Of a DNA stretch of 64,000 nucleotides, positions 1-9,566 are shown one piece after another. The notes beneath the pieces are model-generated. The model saw nothing but the letters and a program-made list of their open reading frames with translations. It was not told the DNA's origin and searched no databases. Position numbers and translations under genes: made by a program. Each line of letters opens with the position of its first letter. Position 1 is the stretch's first letter. The DNA comes from Triticum aestivum. Its lineage: Eukaryota; Streptophyta; Magnoliopsida; Poales; Poaceae. The DNA lies in NCBI RefSeq assembly GCF_018294505.1, contig NC_057811.1, positions 24,742,197 through 24,806,196 on the forward strand. The letters are read 5' to 3'.

Positions 1-185
1 CTGCTTAGCTAGTAAGAAACTCTAGTACCGGTTCGTGCCACGAACAGGTACTAAAGGTGCTCGTGGGGCCACAGCCTCATTAGTACCGGTTCGTGGCACC
101 AACAGGGACCAAAGGGTGGAATTGGTCCCGGTTCGTGCCACCAACCGGGACCAATGGCCTTGCACAGCGGCGTGGTGGTGAGTTT

Positions 186-228
186 AGTCCCACCTCGCTA
201 GCTAAGAGAGAGTCGCACCTGTTTATAA
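186..228 (+). promoter_or_regulatory. USE + TATA, Pol III-type snRNA promoter (copy in truncated CACTA)
   Basis: AGTCCCACCTCG at 186-197 differs from the plant snRNA upstream sequence element RTCCCACATCG at one position. TTTATAA lies at 222-228. The 24-nt interval equals that of the three U3 genes in this window and is the spacing known for Pol III-transcribed plant snRNA genes; Pol II genes have about 33. By the same geometry the RNA would start near 252 and could end at the T5 run 506-510. Transcription is not shown. Confidence 0.55.
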
Positions 229-501
229 GGTGCGGTGCGCCTGAGCTGTCGAGCTCCTCTCTAAAGCAGGCTTACGGGCCTAACCTCTCTGCACTCAGGG
301 CTTATAAAGCATTTCAAATGAACTCTGAAAAGGTTGAAAGTTGGCATGGTATCATCATTTCATCCACATAGCATGTGCAAGAAAGTTGAGAGGGTTACGG
401 CAAAAACTAGATGCACTTCTTGTACAAAACGGACATTGGTATCATACTCGTCTATTACAAAGTTGGCATGGTATCATCATAATAGTTGCGGGAGAAAGTC
501 T

Positions 502-919
502 TCACTTTTTCTTCGCTTGTGTCATTTGCTTATTGCGCCGTAACCATGGATAATCTTCATCGTTTATCAGGATGCTTGGGTCAGCCTTGACTTTGAAGGG
601 AGGAATTTCATGAAACTTTTCATAATCTTCAGACATGTCTGTCTTGCCCTCCACTCCCACAATGTCCCTTTTTCCTGAAAGAACTATGTGCCGCTTTGGC
701 TCATCGTATGATGTATTCGCTTCCTTATCTTTTCTTTTCCTCGGTCTAGTAGACATGTCCTTCACATAGATAACCTGTGCCACATCATTGGCTAGGACGA
801 ACGGTTCGTCAGTGTACCCAAGATTGTTCAGATCCACTGTTGTCATTCCGTACTATGGGTCTACCTGTACCCCGCCTCCTGATAGATTGACCCATTTGCA
901 CTTAAACAAAGGCACATAA
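502..919 (-). pseudogene. 3' end of CACTA (TNP2-type) transposase, fragment
   Basis: Minus-strand frame 846-502 encodes the lysine-rich C-terminal tail (ending QAKKK) seen after the DUF4216-like part of Triticeae En/Spm transposases. 919-856 encodes the preceding FKCKWVNL motif. An in-frame TAG (plus-strand cta at 853-855) separates the two. The same TAG is present in the sister copy at 19860-19862. Everything N-terminal of FKCKW is missing because homology breaks at 919. Confidence 0.8.
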
Positions 920-1004
920 GTTTCTTTGATTTGCTTATCCGATGATGTCCTACAGAAAAGAGTTGCTAGATATCGCATCATAATTAACCTAACTTTATAC
1001 AGAA

Positions 1005-1548
1005 GGTAGAATGAGCAAAAAATGCTACACTTTGTACTACTCACAGTGCTATAGGTGTAGGGTGTGTGTGTTCATTCATAGTGATGAGTGTATGTGCGTA
1101 TACGTGAGCATCTGTGTTGTACTGTGTTGGCACTGGTGCTCGCATTTTCCTGTATTTATTTCAGGCTCTCCGGCGATATTCATTTAGTGGGAGGAGACGT
1201 TTCCGTCAACTACGAAGGCGCCTGGGTGATTTCATCAATTTCAAGATGTTGTATCGGCTTAGTATCTATATACAAGGTAGGATGAGCAAAAAATGCTACG
1301 CATTATACTACTCACAGCGTTATATATAGGGGTTGGGTGTGCGTTAACAGGGGTGAGTGTATGTGCATATATATGAGCATATGCGTTATACTGTGTTGGC
1401 ATTGGTGCTCGCATTTTTCTGCATTTATTGCAGGCTCTTCGGCGATATTCGTTCAGTGGGATAAGACGTTCCCTGTCAACTATGATAGTGTCTATGGTGA
1501 CTTTGTTAATCTTAAAATATTGTGTCAGCTCAATATCTCAAAGGTAAT
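1005..1548 (+). repeat. Two diverged ~271-bp direct repeats, SINE-like
   Basis: GGTAGNATGAGCAAAAAATG occurs at 1005 and 1276. The following ~270 bp are related throughout, including GTGAGTGTATGTGC, a GCAGGCTCT(C/T)CGGCGA block and GACGTT(T/C)CC. The GGCTCTCCGGCGA...GTGAGTGTATGTGC combination is, from memory, part of a very common Triticeae SINE-like repeat. No terminal duplication was identified. Confidence 0.5.
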
Positions 1549-1757
1549 CATAATGATAAGATATATGCATGCATTCTTACAGATGTCTGTATATATGAGC
1601 ATCTGTGTTTACTATGTTATACTGTGTCAATATAGATAGAAAAAACAGTAGTGAACAAAACTCGAAGCCAACATGTGTCAGCTTGGAAAGTACTTGCTTC
1701 ATAGTACTTCAAACGCTTGGTAGGAGTGCTAGCTTAGCTTTAATTCTTTTGTATATA

Positions 1758-1790
1758 CTAGCTTAATCGCGCGGCGACACGCCGCGCCCG
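1758..1790 (-). mobile_element. Helitron-like 3' terminus (minus orientation)
   Basis: Read on the minus strand, an 8-bp stem (GCGCGGCG at 1769-1776 pairing with CGCCGCGC at 1780-1787, 3-nt loop) is followed by 7 nt and then CTAG (1758-1761) and T. A short hairpin just before CTRR at an A/T insertion point is the signature of Helitron 3' ends. The body would extend to higher coordinates. I could not find the 5' TC end. Confidence 0.45.
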
Positions 1791-2454
1791 ACGATCAGTC
1801 GCGACTATATGTAGACTATGATCTAAGTAACAGAGTAATAAACAAACATTTGCTATCAATTAAAGGGATGGATAATAGTACATAAAAAGGTCAAAGATGA
1901 CAAAGAAGTAGATTTACGACAACAATGCAAATCTATGGACACAAAGAGAACGGCTAATATTTGCACACCTCTAAGAAGAACTACTTATTGAAACCATATG
2001 TAGTCCAATCTACATAATGGTTGTACATGGAGATACAAACACACCATAATAAGAAGCAACAAATAGCTTTTGCTGGATTAGATCATCCTAGTATAACCTT
2101 CTGTAGGATTAGTGCCGGTAATAAAATGATACAGAGCTTTTTTAAATTCTTGGACACGGCCGACAGGTGGATATGCTCATGTGCATGTGATGTTAGGATC
2201 CTCGCTATGCGGACGTTGAGGATACAGATAGAGTGGCAACACATCAGAGAAATTGTTGCATATCTTTGCTAAAATCATTGTTTGCCTTGTGAACTCATTT
2301 GCTGTGTAGCTACCTGCTAACGGGCCATGTTAAATTGACATTCCTTTGTTTGTGCCTTTTCTTTTGCCGTAAATAATCTTTCCTTTGTGACTTCAATGGC
2401 ATAATAGTTATGGTCGCTGACAGGTGGAGCCCACATGTCGGGCCCTTCCAATAA
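1791..2454. other. No gene recognised
   Basis: AT-rich sequence without a recognisable coding region. It may be body of the Helitron-like element ending at 1758, which is inference only. Confidence 0.4.
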
Positions 2455-2665
2455 ATAAATAGCAATCGGGTCCTTGTAACTTTTTAACAAAGCAATCGGG
2501 TCCCTGTGACTTTTTTAAAAAAGCAATCAGATTCCTGTAACCTTTTAGAAAAATCTATCAGGTCCCTATAACTTTTTTAAAAACAATCAAGTCCCTGTAA
2601 CTTTTTTTAAAAGCCACCAGGTCCCTATTAGTTTTTTGAAAAAAAGCAATCAGGTCCTTGTGTGC
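2455..2665 (+). repeat. Tandem array, ~35-bp unit, about six to seven copies
   Basis: The unit is approximately GCAATC(G/A)GGTCC(C/T)TGTAAC followed by a T/A-run spacer. Copies begin near 2461, 2492, 2527, 2563, 2586, 2620 and 2648, and diverge progressively. It is preceded by GGTGGAGCCCACATGTCGG, whose inverted partner TGACATGTGGGCCCA lies at about 3279, so the array may sit inside a TIR-bounded element spanning about 2410-3310. Confidence 0.6.
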
Positions 2666-3530
2666 GCCGGGCGTGGTGCGATCGTAGCTATGTCGACGTG
2701 CTACTGTTGCCCGCTGGCGAGCTCATCCCCGCCTCGGGTGTCGCGGCTGGGGTCATCGTCACGCGCTACGCACCTTCCACTCGACAAAGAGGGGAGCTAG
2801 GGAGGTGTTGGGCTGCGAGGGAGCTCCAGCTCTCCCTTCCTTGGCCTCCACTGCCGCACCCGTGTTTGTCCCTTCCCCCGCGCTCGACCGAAGAGTCCCT
2901 CTTCTCCAGCACCGGCGACACCAGCCCCGACCCACTCACCCTCCCTTCCACGCTCTTGCTCTCTGATGCCGACACAGCTGCGAGTAGCAGCAGCCGCGGG
3001 CCTCAGCGGAGAGCAGTAGTATGCAACGACGACAGGGAGCAGTAGCGACGACGAGCAGCGGCACGTAGCAGCCGCGGCAGTAGCGGCTGCAGTTAGCTCA
3101 CCGGCAGCGGTGCATGAAGGCAGTTACTTGAGCAGCTCGCCGGGTGGAAGCAGCATGGCGGCAACGGGGTGTGGGCGGGCTGCTCGCCAATGGCGGTGCG
3201 GAAGGCACAAGCCCAAGTAAAGAAAAGGGATCTCAACCGGATATTACCGAGAAAAGGGAGACAAAAGAGAAGAAGGTGACATGTGGGCCCACCCGGTCAT
3301 AACGGTCAACTTCACCGCTTACATAACGATGCTAACTTTTTTTGCCACGTGGGACGAGTGGGTCCTCCATGTCATAAACTGGATTAAGACATAACCATTC
3401 AGTCACTAGTGTTTTTTGAAACAACCAACCAAACTATTAGTAGCATTTTAAGAACTTAAAGAAAGTGGTGGTTTTCTGTAACCCTAGCCTCAAATGTGGT
3501 AGTTTTTTGCCGTTTACTCTATTATGTACA
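2666..3530. other. GC-rich stretch, no gene recognised
   Basis: 2670-3230 is GC-rich with a serine/proline-rich open frame (2662-3045, plus) that resembles no family I know. 3230-3530 returns to ordinary composition. The GC-rich block could be sequence captured by a transposon (Pack-type), but I see no parent gene. Confidence 0.3.
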
Positions 3531-3539
3531 TATTAGATT

Positions 3540-4757
3540 GGAAAAAGTCCATTTTAAACCTTGAATTTGTAGACGTTCGGCGAAACGAACCCTCAACTCG
3601 AAATCCCGGTCGATTGCACTCTAAACTATGCAATCCCGGTCTAAATCAAACCTTTGGATCGTTTGGATGACCGGGATTGATGGGATTTCGCTGAGGGCGC
3701 TGCTGCGCACAGCCTCATGGGCCAAGGAGTTCGCCGCACTGGGCCAGCCAATTTGTATTTCTGGTCTGCTAAAAAAAATTCTGTACACTGCTACAAAAGC
3801 CAGCTTGCGAACCTCAGGGTCCGAACCTGAAACCTAATGGATCTAAAGAACTACTGCTAGCCAGTTGACCAACAGAGCTATCTGATTTCCACTGCAGCAC
3901 AAACGTTTAAGAACTAACCCGGACGCACATCTGAACGTTTTTAAAATTATGAACACAAAACATTATTTTGAGAAATAGCATGAACATTGTATGAAACCGC
4001 GAACACTTTTAGAAATTGTGAGTAAACTTGTAAACATTCAAACAATTTTTGGAAACAGCAACATTATTTAAACTCCCCCCAAAAAATTGAAATCACGAAC
4101 ATTTTTTCCTGAAAACTGGTACATTTTTCAAATTCCAAACAAAATTATGGATACGCGAACATTTTGAAAAATGGGATTTTTTTGAAACCAAAGAACAAAA
4201 CTTGAAAACATGATTATTGGCCGTTTTACTAGGAAATAGCAAGCGGAAAAAAGAACCTTGTGAACCAGAATTTCAAAAGATTTTTTTTTACGAATTTTGA
4301 ACAAAATGTTCACGGATTAGAAAACGTCCATGAAAAAAAGATGTTTATCACAAACGTCCATGAATGTTCAATGTTTATTCGAAAATAGTTCAACATATAT
4401 TACAAAAATGTTCACTGCGTATTTAAAAAAAAATCGATGCATATATTCATATTTGTTTTCAAAAATGTTTATCACATAATACAAATGTTCCATGCATATT
4501 TGAAAATTGTTCAACAAAAAAAATACTAAAGCGGGCTGGTTTAGTGGTGAGCAGGGTGCGCGCCCTTTGGAATTTTTGCTCTTGAATGAAATAATACTCC
4601 AGCGGGCCGGCCCACCAGACGAATCCCAGTTCAAACGATGCCAGGGTTTGATTTAGACCGGGATTGCGTAGTTTAGGGTGCAATCGACCGGGATTTCGAA
4701 TTGAGGGTTCATTTCACCCGACCTCTACAAGTTCAAGGTTTAAAATGGACTTTTTCC
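3540..4757. mobile_element. Non-autonomous MULE (Mutator-like), 1,218 bp, with 9-bp TSD
   Basis: GGAAAAAGTCC at 3540 is matched by its reverse complement ending at 4757. The inverted similarity continues for about 125 bp on each side, including CCTTGAA(T/C)TTGTAGA and AAATCCCGGTCGATTGCA. The flanks are an identical 9-bp TATTAGATT at 3531-3539 and 4758-4766, the target duplication length of Mutator-like elements. The interior is AT-rich with many GAACATTTT motifs and has no transposase frame. It contains two tRNA-like patches (about 3806-3886 minus, and about 4527-4560 plus). Confidence 0.85.
3806..3886 (-). other. tRNA-like sequence with A-box and B-box inside MULE
   Basis: Read on the minus strand, TAGCTCTGTTGG resembles a tRNA A box (one mismatch) and GGTTCGGACCC a B box (one mismatch), roughly 50 nt apart. 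Acceptor and anticodon stems do not close convincingly, so this is a tRNA-derived relic, not a tRNA gene. It could act as an internal Pol III promoter. Confidence 0.35.
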
Positions 4758-4880
4758 TATTAGATTATGCATGCAAATGCTTTGAAGCACACAAAAAATT
4801 TCTACTAGTAGAAATTAAATTTTATAGGTTGTAAGCTTTTGTTAAGTCATGGAGAGTAGTGCAGTTTTTTTTTTTGCTGG
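4758..4880 (+). repeat. Local duplicate of 8541-8657
   Basis: ATTAGATTATGCAT, GGTTGTAAGCTTTTGTTAAG and GAGAGTAGTGCAG occur in the same order here and at 8541-8657, where the match runs into an assembly gap. The 4758 copy starts exactly at the MULE target duplication. 4800-4815 contains a palindrome around CTACTAGTAG. Confidence 0.65.
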
Positions 4881-5220
4881 GAGAGTAGTGTGAATTGTTG
4901 GAATGTAATCTTGGATGCTTTCTAGTGGCAAGTTTGTTGGAAACTTGGTTTCAGGTATAAATCTGGTTGTAGACTGTTGAAACTTGACCACATCCGGGTA
5001 TAATGCTTGGGTTCAGAGCTTAGATTTCTTCAGACCGAAGTTTGTATCTAGACATAACCAAGTCTAATAGTCAAAACTAAAAGTACATAGCATCTAAAAA
5101 AGGGAAGAGAAAATTCAAAAGAAAAATTTGCACATATCTTAATGTAACATCTTACGAATATAACATCGACTGAGAATAACCAAGTCTAAGTCGCGGGAGA
5201 TTTCGAAAGACTGTTTTGTA

Positions 5221-5475
5221 CTCCCTTCGTCCAATAATATAAAAATATTATTTATACTACACAACTGTTGAATATGTGTAGCGACAGTTGTTGCTTAGAC
5301 GGTGGCTTTAGTCTTGCTGTTGTATGGCTTCGTAAGGTCTTGTGAGAATAATTAATAAAGTGGCCGTATGCATCGCCCAGATACAGAGGCCGGGGGTCAT
5401 CCTCCTTTTTAAAAAAATAAAATAAAAAATACTACACAACTGTAAAAATGCTCTTATTTTATGGGACGGATGAAA
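5221..5475. mobile_element. Stowaway-type MITE split by a LINE
   Basis: CTCCCTTCGTCC at 5221 after TA, and GGGACGGATGAAA ending about 5475 before TA, are degenerate Stowaway ends. ATAATAT and GCTCTTATTTTATGGGACGG are typical of the Triticeae 'CTCCCTCCGTCCCATAATATAAGAGC' family. The insert 5269-5428 is a LINE tail. Without it the MITE would be about 80 bp. Confidence 0.6.
5269..5428 (+). mobile_element. 5'-truncated LINE 3' end with 15-bp TSD
   Basis: The tail AATAAAGTGGCCGTATGCAT ... GAGGCCGGGGGTCATCCTCC followed by an A-rich run is the 3' end of Triticeae LINEs (RIX), from memory. ATACTACACAACTGT is present intact on both sides (5254-5268 and 5429-5443), which proves insertion into the MITE by target-primed reverse transcription. 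Confidence 0.75.
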
Positions 5476-5587
5476 TAATACTGTTGCAACTCAAAACAAA
5501 ATGGAATAGACAACCAAACGTATCCATGCGTGCATGGCCACCAATATGTTTTGACCGCGCTGCCGTTTTTATTGGAAAACTGAAGCG

Positions 5588-5970
5588 CACGATTGCGATC
5601 GCGACGCAGCTCACCGTCGATATTTTTAGGAGTGCACGACGTACGAAGGTGCGTCTCGATGGTCAATGCCCACACACACGTACTCTCTCCATCCAGAAAA
5701 ACTTGTCCCAAACTTATTTTTCAAATGAATGTATCTAACACTACTTTGTGCTAGATACATCCATTTGAGGGACAAGCTTTTTCGGACAAGGCAGTAGTAC
5801 TTACGTGCGTATAGACCGTGGAACGCGGTTACTACTGCTTGGACCATTAATTTGGTGCGAGCAAGTAGCTGGCGTGCTGGTCGTCGAGCGTGGACGTCTC
5901 TTCCTTGCAAAAGAATCTTAGTTTTGCAGGAAATAGCATGTCCCTGTTTGCAGCAAAATGATCCGCACAC
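5588..5970 (+). pseudogene. Orphan duplicate of the PPO promoter region
   Basis: GCACGATTGCG at 5588 and the following sequence match 26156-26412, the region upstream of the PPO gene. Shared blocks include CACCGTCGATATTT, GACCGTGGAACGCGGTTACT, GCGAGCAAGTAGCTGGCGTG and GTGGACGTCTCTTCCTTGCA. The copy is interrupted by a Stowaway MITE (5683-5794). No PPO coding sequence follows, so this is the remnant of a second PPO gene or of a duplicated promoter. Confidence 0.8.
5683..5794. mobile_element. Stowaway MITE in PPO promoter duplicate, 112 bp
   Basis: The insert is absent from the orthologous position near 26245. It begins CTCTCTCCATCCAG after TA (5681-5682) and ends before TA (5795-5796). The two halves form an inverted repeat around ATGTATCTA...TAGATACAT, with AACTTGTCCC/GGGACAAG inside. 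Confidence 0.75.
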
Positions 5971-6154
5971 ACGTAGAGAATCAACACCAGTAGAGGACCA
6001 AAGCAACAGTAGTATTAAAGTGAACACTAGAAGAATGTCAAGTAACAGTAAGTGATCAAGCAGCAGTAGATGATGAATAATACAAGCATGCCAAGACCAA
6101 GATTAACATCGAATTCATCAAATTGAGTGTATTTTTTCAATGCATGCGGAGAGA

Positions 6155-6850
6155 GTTCTTTTTTTCGATGAGAGGGGCCACATGGCCCCCATTTTCATTA
6201 AGAAAATGGAGTCTTTTACAAGAGAAGAGGAACACATTTTACATCACTGGCATAAAACCACATCAGGAAGCTTACACTAGTAACCATACAAGCAACTAGC
6301 AAACTTGTCTAGATAACATCGAGCCAGATCGGACGAAACTAGGGGAACCGGCACATCGCGCTATCATGCAAAAAGAGACAACTAGAGAATACAAGCTAAA
6401 CATAACAGTAGCATTCACCTTCAACACAGGGTCAACACTATCTAATCAAGGGCATCATACATGAGGAGATTCACATCTGAGGCTATCATCGCAGCTACCT
6501 TAACAGCCGAAAGGAACAAGTCTCGATTGTTTTCTACATTTGATAGAAATTTAGCCCAAATTATGAAAACATAACATCAAAACAACAAACTGTCAAGACT
6601 ACCAACATAGCACCATAGACCAGACCACAAGCAATGGATCATTAATTGGCTCGACGGCCGGAGTAGAGCACACTATGGCCATAGCTTGAATGAGAGCAGA
6701 CAGAGGAGAAAGGAGATACCTTGGACTCACCTACGTCGTAGTAGCCAAGGAGGCAGTCGTGGGAGCCGACGCCAAGGTTACGGGGCGACAATCCCGCTGT
6801 CTAGTATGATGTTGCCAGGCCACAAGATCAAACTTCCTCTCCTGTAATAC
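6155..6850 (-). mobile_element. Probable LINE 3' tail, minus orientation
   Basis: A T-run and TTCGATGAGAGGGGCCACATG followed by CATTAAGAAAATGGAG reads, on the minus strand, as the AATGAAAATGGGGG...poly(A) tail common to Triticeae LINEs. The rest has no open frame and I set the right limit only by composition. No target duplication was identified. Confidence 0.35.
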
Positions 6851-7589
6851 TCAAGCAATGTAAGCAATCATCGTATCGACAGAACCAAATTATAAAACAA
6901 AAGCTAAGTTTTTAAGAAGGAAACATATCCATCATCATCTAAGAATCAAATACACGTTGCACATCACATGCCATGGTAAACGGGCTCTAAATCAAGTATC
7001 ATCTAGTATAGTACACAATAGCAACTAGAAATAACCAAGTTTGACTTTTCAAAAATCTATACGAACTACATTGTGAAATGGAGGGAGTATTAATTAGAAC
7101 CGTGATACCAGACAATCAGTCGCCAAATAAGGACATATCCGAACTGACACAAAATAACCTTGATTCCTTCTTTTTCTTCTCCCACTCGAGAAGCGCATGC
7201 AAATTGTTAGAATTTCATCACACTTCCGCAAACCTGTCATTTAGTCTACCCTTTGCTAGTTCGTTGCTATCATAGCTTTTTTGGTATAAACTACATGCAG
7301 CTAGCAGTAGTTCTGTATACATTGTTAGCATAAATTGATGCCAAGTCTTGTGGCTAACTTCCGGCAGCAAAAAGGCTGGTCCGAATTTCGAAATTCATTG
7401 GTTGGCTTAGCAATTTGTTGCGACACAATCTAGGATGAAGTTTTTTTGACCAAAATTACGTATTTTGACTGTGGTATAAATTGTAAACAGCTAATCTGAG
7501 GTATTCATAGTTGGATTTTCCATAGGTTTCTATCAATTATTATTTCTGTCACTGGCCATGTTGTTGTGAATGATTTCGGTTTTCATCGT
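6851..7589. other. No gene recognised
   Basis: AT-rich sequence. A single Stowaway-like end (GGAGGGAGTA, 7080-7089) lacks a visible partner. No coding similarity was recognised. Confidence 0.35.
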
Positions 7590-8430
7590 ACATCTGGGAT
7601 GTGTTTGGTTAGAGGGAGATGTTAAGGTGGATATGGGCATCCCTATCTAGCTGGATAGGGATAGCCAATTTTTCTGTTTGGTTGTGTGGATAAAGTTAGC
7701 CCATATTTTGTTTGGTTAGAAGGATGAATCATGGTTGGGGATAGCCATTTTTCTGTTTGGTTGGTGGGTGAGGCTAGCCCATTTTTCAATATGAGGCAAT
7801 CAAATATGATACAAGAACATTTGTAGAAAGAAGCAAATCATACCCAAACAAACTCATCAGTAGTACAAGCCAAATGTTAACTTCAATACACATCATAGTT
7901 CAACATTTCCATATGTAAAACACAAGTGCATAGAGCACATAGTTCGACATTCCATATAGTAGTAGATCAAATCTATATAGTTATACAACCCATGCATAGT
8001 TCAATGTTTTGGTTGTAATCAAAATAACAAGTCCATACAACCCATAGCTCCATTGTTTTGGTTGTCATCAAAAGCATAAACTTAAACACCCATATAAAAT
8101 CAGCATGCTTCGGCTTGAGGAAAGGTACTCTTCACATACCTAGGGACCCAAACCTTTGTTTGAACACCCCCCAGGACCTTGAATGTCGTTGCAACACGAG
8201 GATTGTCAACCAAATAGGCGAAATAATGAGCAAGGGAATCCACATCAAAGCCAGAGAGTTTTTTCATCTCATCCCAAAGACCATCAATGGCGGGGTTGAC
8301 GTCGCTAGCAAGTTTCTCAATGGCAACAGCAAGCCTTTCACTTGAAGCCATTATGGTTGCAACCATCCTATCTTCTGCAGAGGGATTAGTTTTGTCTCTA
8401 TATGCTTGCATGCATACTTAGATTAATTAA
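7590..8430. mobile_element. Possible PIF/Harbinger- or hAT-derived remnant
   Basis: GGATGTGTTTGGTTAGAG, GTTTGGTTGTGTGGAT and GTTTGGTTGGTGGGTG repeat within 7600-7780, a pattern seen at ends of non-autonomous DNA transposons in grasses. The minus strand at 8411-8100 holds the transposon-associated open frame listed separately. I could not define both termini. Confidence 0.3.
8100..8411 (-). pseudogene. C-terminal fragment, Myb/SANT-like transposon-associated protein
   Basis: The minus-strand frame of about 100 residues has the segments LWDEMKKLSGFDVDSLAHYF and VWVPRYVKSTF. They resemble, from memory, the C-terminal part of Myb/SANT-like (PIF/Harbinger ORF1 or L10-interacting-MYB-type) proteins. 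The N-terminal trihelix domain is absent and no ATG context upstream supports a full gene, so I call it a fragment. A short domesticated gene cannot be excluded. Confidence 0.3.
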
Positions 8431-8657
8431 GGCCAATTAGTAGAATCACTTTTCACAAACTAGCTGAGGGAATCGCTAGGCATGTCCTTTTCGTACGGAT
8501 CTGTCGCTATGGAGCGACTAGTTGGAATTTAGTCGCATTCATTAGATTATGCATTTGTGCAAATGCTTGGAAGCACAAATTTTTCTAGTAGTATAAGTTA
8601 AATTTTATAGGTTGTAAGCTTTTGTTAAGTCATAAGAGAGTAGTGCAGATTTTTTTT

Positions 8658-9566
8658 NNNNNNNNNNNNNNNNNNNNNNNNNNNNNNNNNNNNNNNNNNN
8701 NNNNNNNNNNNNNNNNNNNNNNNNNNNNNNNNNNNNNNNNNNNNNNNNNNNNNNNNNNNNNNNNNNNNNNNNNNNNNNNNNNNNNNNNNNNNNNNNNNNN
8801 NNNNNNNNNNNNNNNNNNNNNNNNNNNNNNNNNNNNNNNNNNNNNNNNNNNNNNNNNNNNNNNNNNNNNNNNNNNNNNNNNNNNNNNNNNNNNNNNNNNN
8901 NNNNNNNNNNNNNNNNNNNNNNNNNNNNNNNNNNNNNNNNNNNNNNNNNNNNNNNNNNNNNNNNNNNNNNNNNNNNNNNNNNNNNNNNNNNNNNNNNNNN
9001 NNNNNNNNNNNNNNNNNNNNNNNNNNNNNNNNNNNNNNNNNNNNNNNNNNNNNNNNNNNNNNNNNNNNNNNNNNNNNNNNNNNNNNNNNNNNNNNNNNNN
9101 NNNNNNNNNNNNNNNNNNNNNNNNNNNNNNNNNNNNNNNNNNNNNNNNNNNNNNNNNNNNNNNNNNNNNNNNNNNNNNNNNNNNNNNNNNNNNNNNNNNN
9201 NNNNNNNNNNNNNNNNNNNNNNNNNNNNNNNNNNNNNNNNNNNNNNNNNNNNNNNNNNNNNNNNNNNNNNNNNNNNNNNNNNNNNNNNNNNNNNNNNNNN
9301 NNNNNNNNNNNNNNNNNNNNNNNNNNNNNNNNNNNNNNNNNNNNNNNNNNNNNNNNNNNNNNNNNNNNNNNNNNNNNNNNNNNNNNNNNNNNNNNNNNNN
9401 NNNNNNNNNNNNNNNNNNNNNNNNNNNNNNNNNNNNNNNNNNNNNNNNNNNNNNNNNNNNNNNNNNNNNNNNNNNNNNNNNNNNNNNNNNNNNNNNNNNN
9501 NNNNNNNNNNNNNNNNNNNNNNNNNNNNNNNNNNNNNNNNNNNNNNNNNNNNNNNNNNNNNNNNNN
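8658..9566. other. Assembly gap (N)
   Basis: 909 undetermined bases. Reading frames running through it are artefacts. Confidence 1.

Larger units (their letters stand above)
1..919 (-). mobile_element. Truncated second copy of CACTA element (transposase 3' region)
   Basis: This stretch matches 19008-19926 at a constant offset of 19,007 with only a few visible substitutions, for example near 639, 741 and 749. Similarity stops abruptly at 919/920, so this is a rearranged or truncated copy of the same CACTA family. Its other end lies left of the window. It carries the subterminal-type motifs CCGGTTCGTG with inverted partners (30-150), a plus-strand USE/TATA promoter and the 3' end of the transposase reading frame on the minus strand. 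No CACTA terminus is present at the right breakpoint. Confidence 0.85.

Noticed and set aside
3806..3886. Functional tRNA gene
   Set aside because: A- and B-box resemblances exist but the acceptor and anticodon stems do not pair, unlike the clean tRNA-Gly at 52258-52328.
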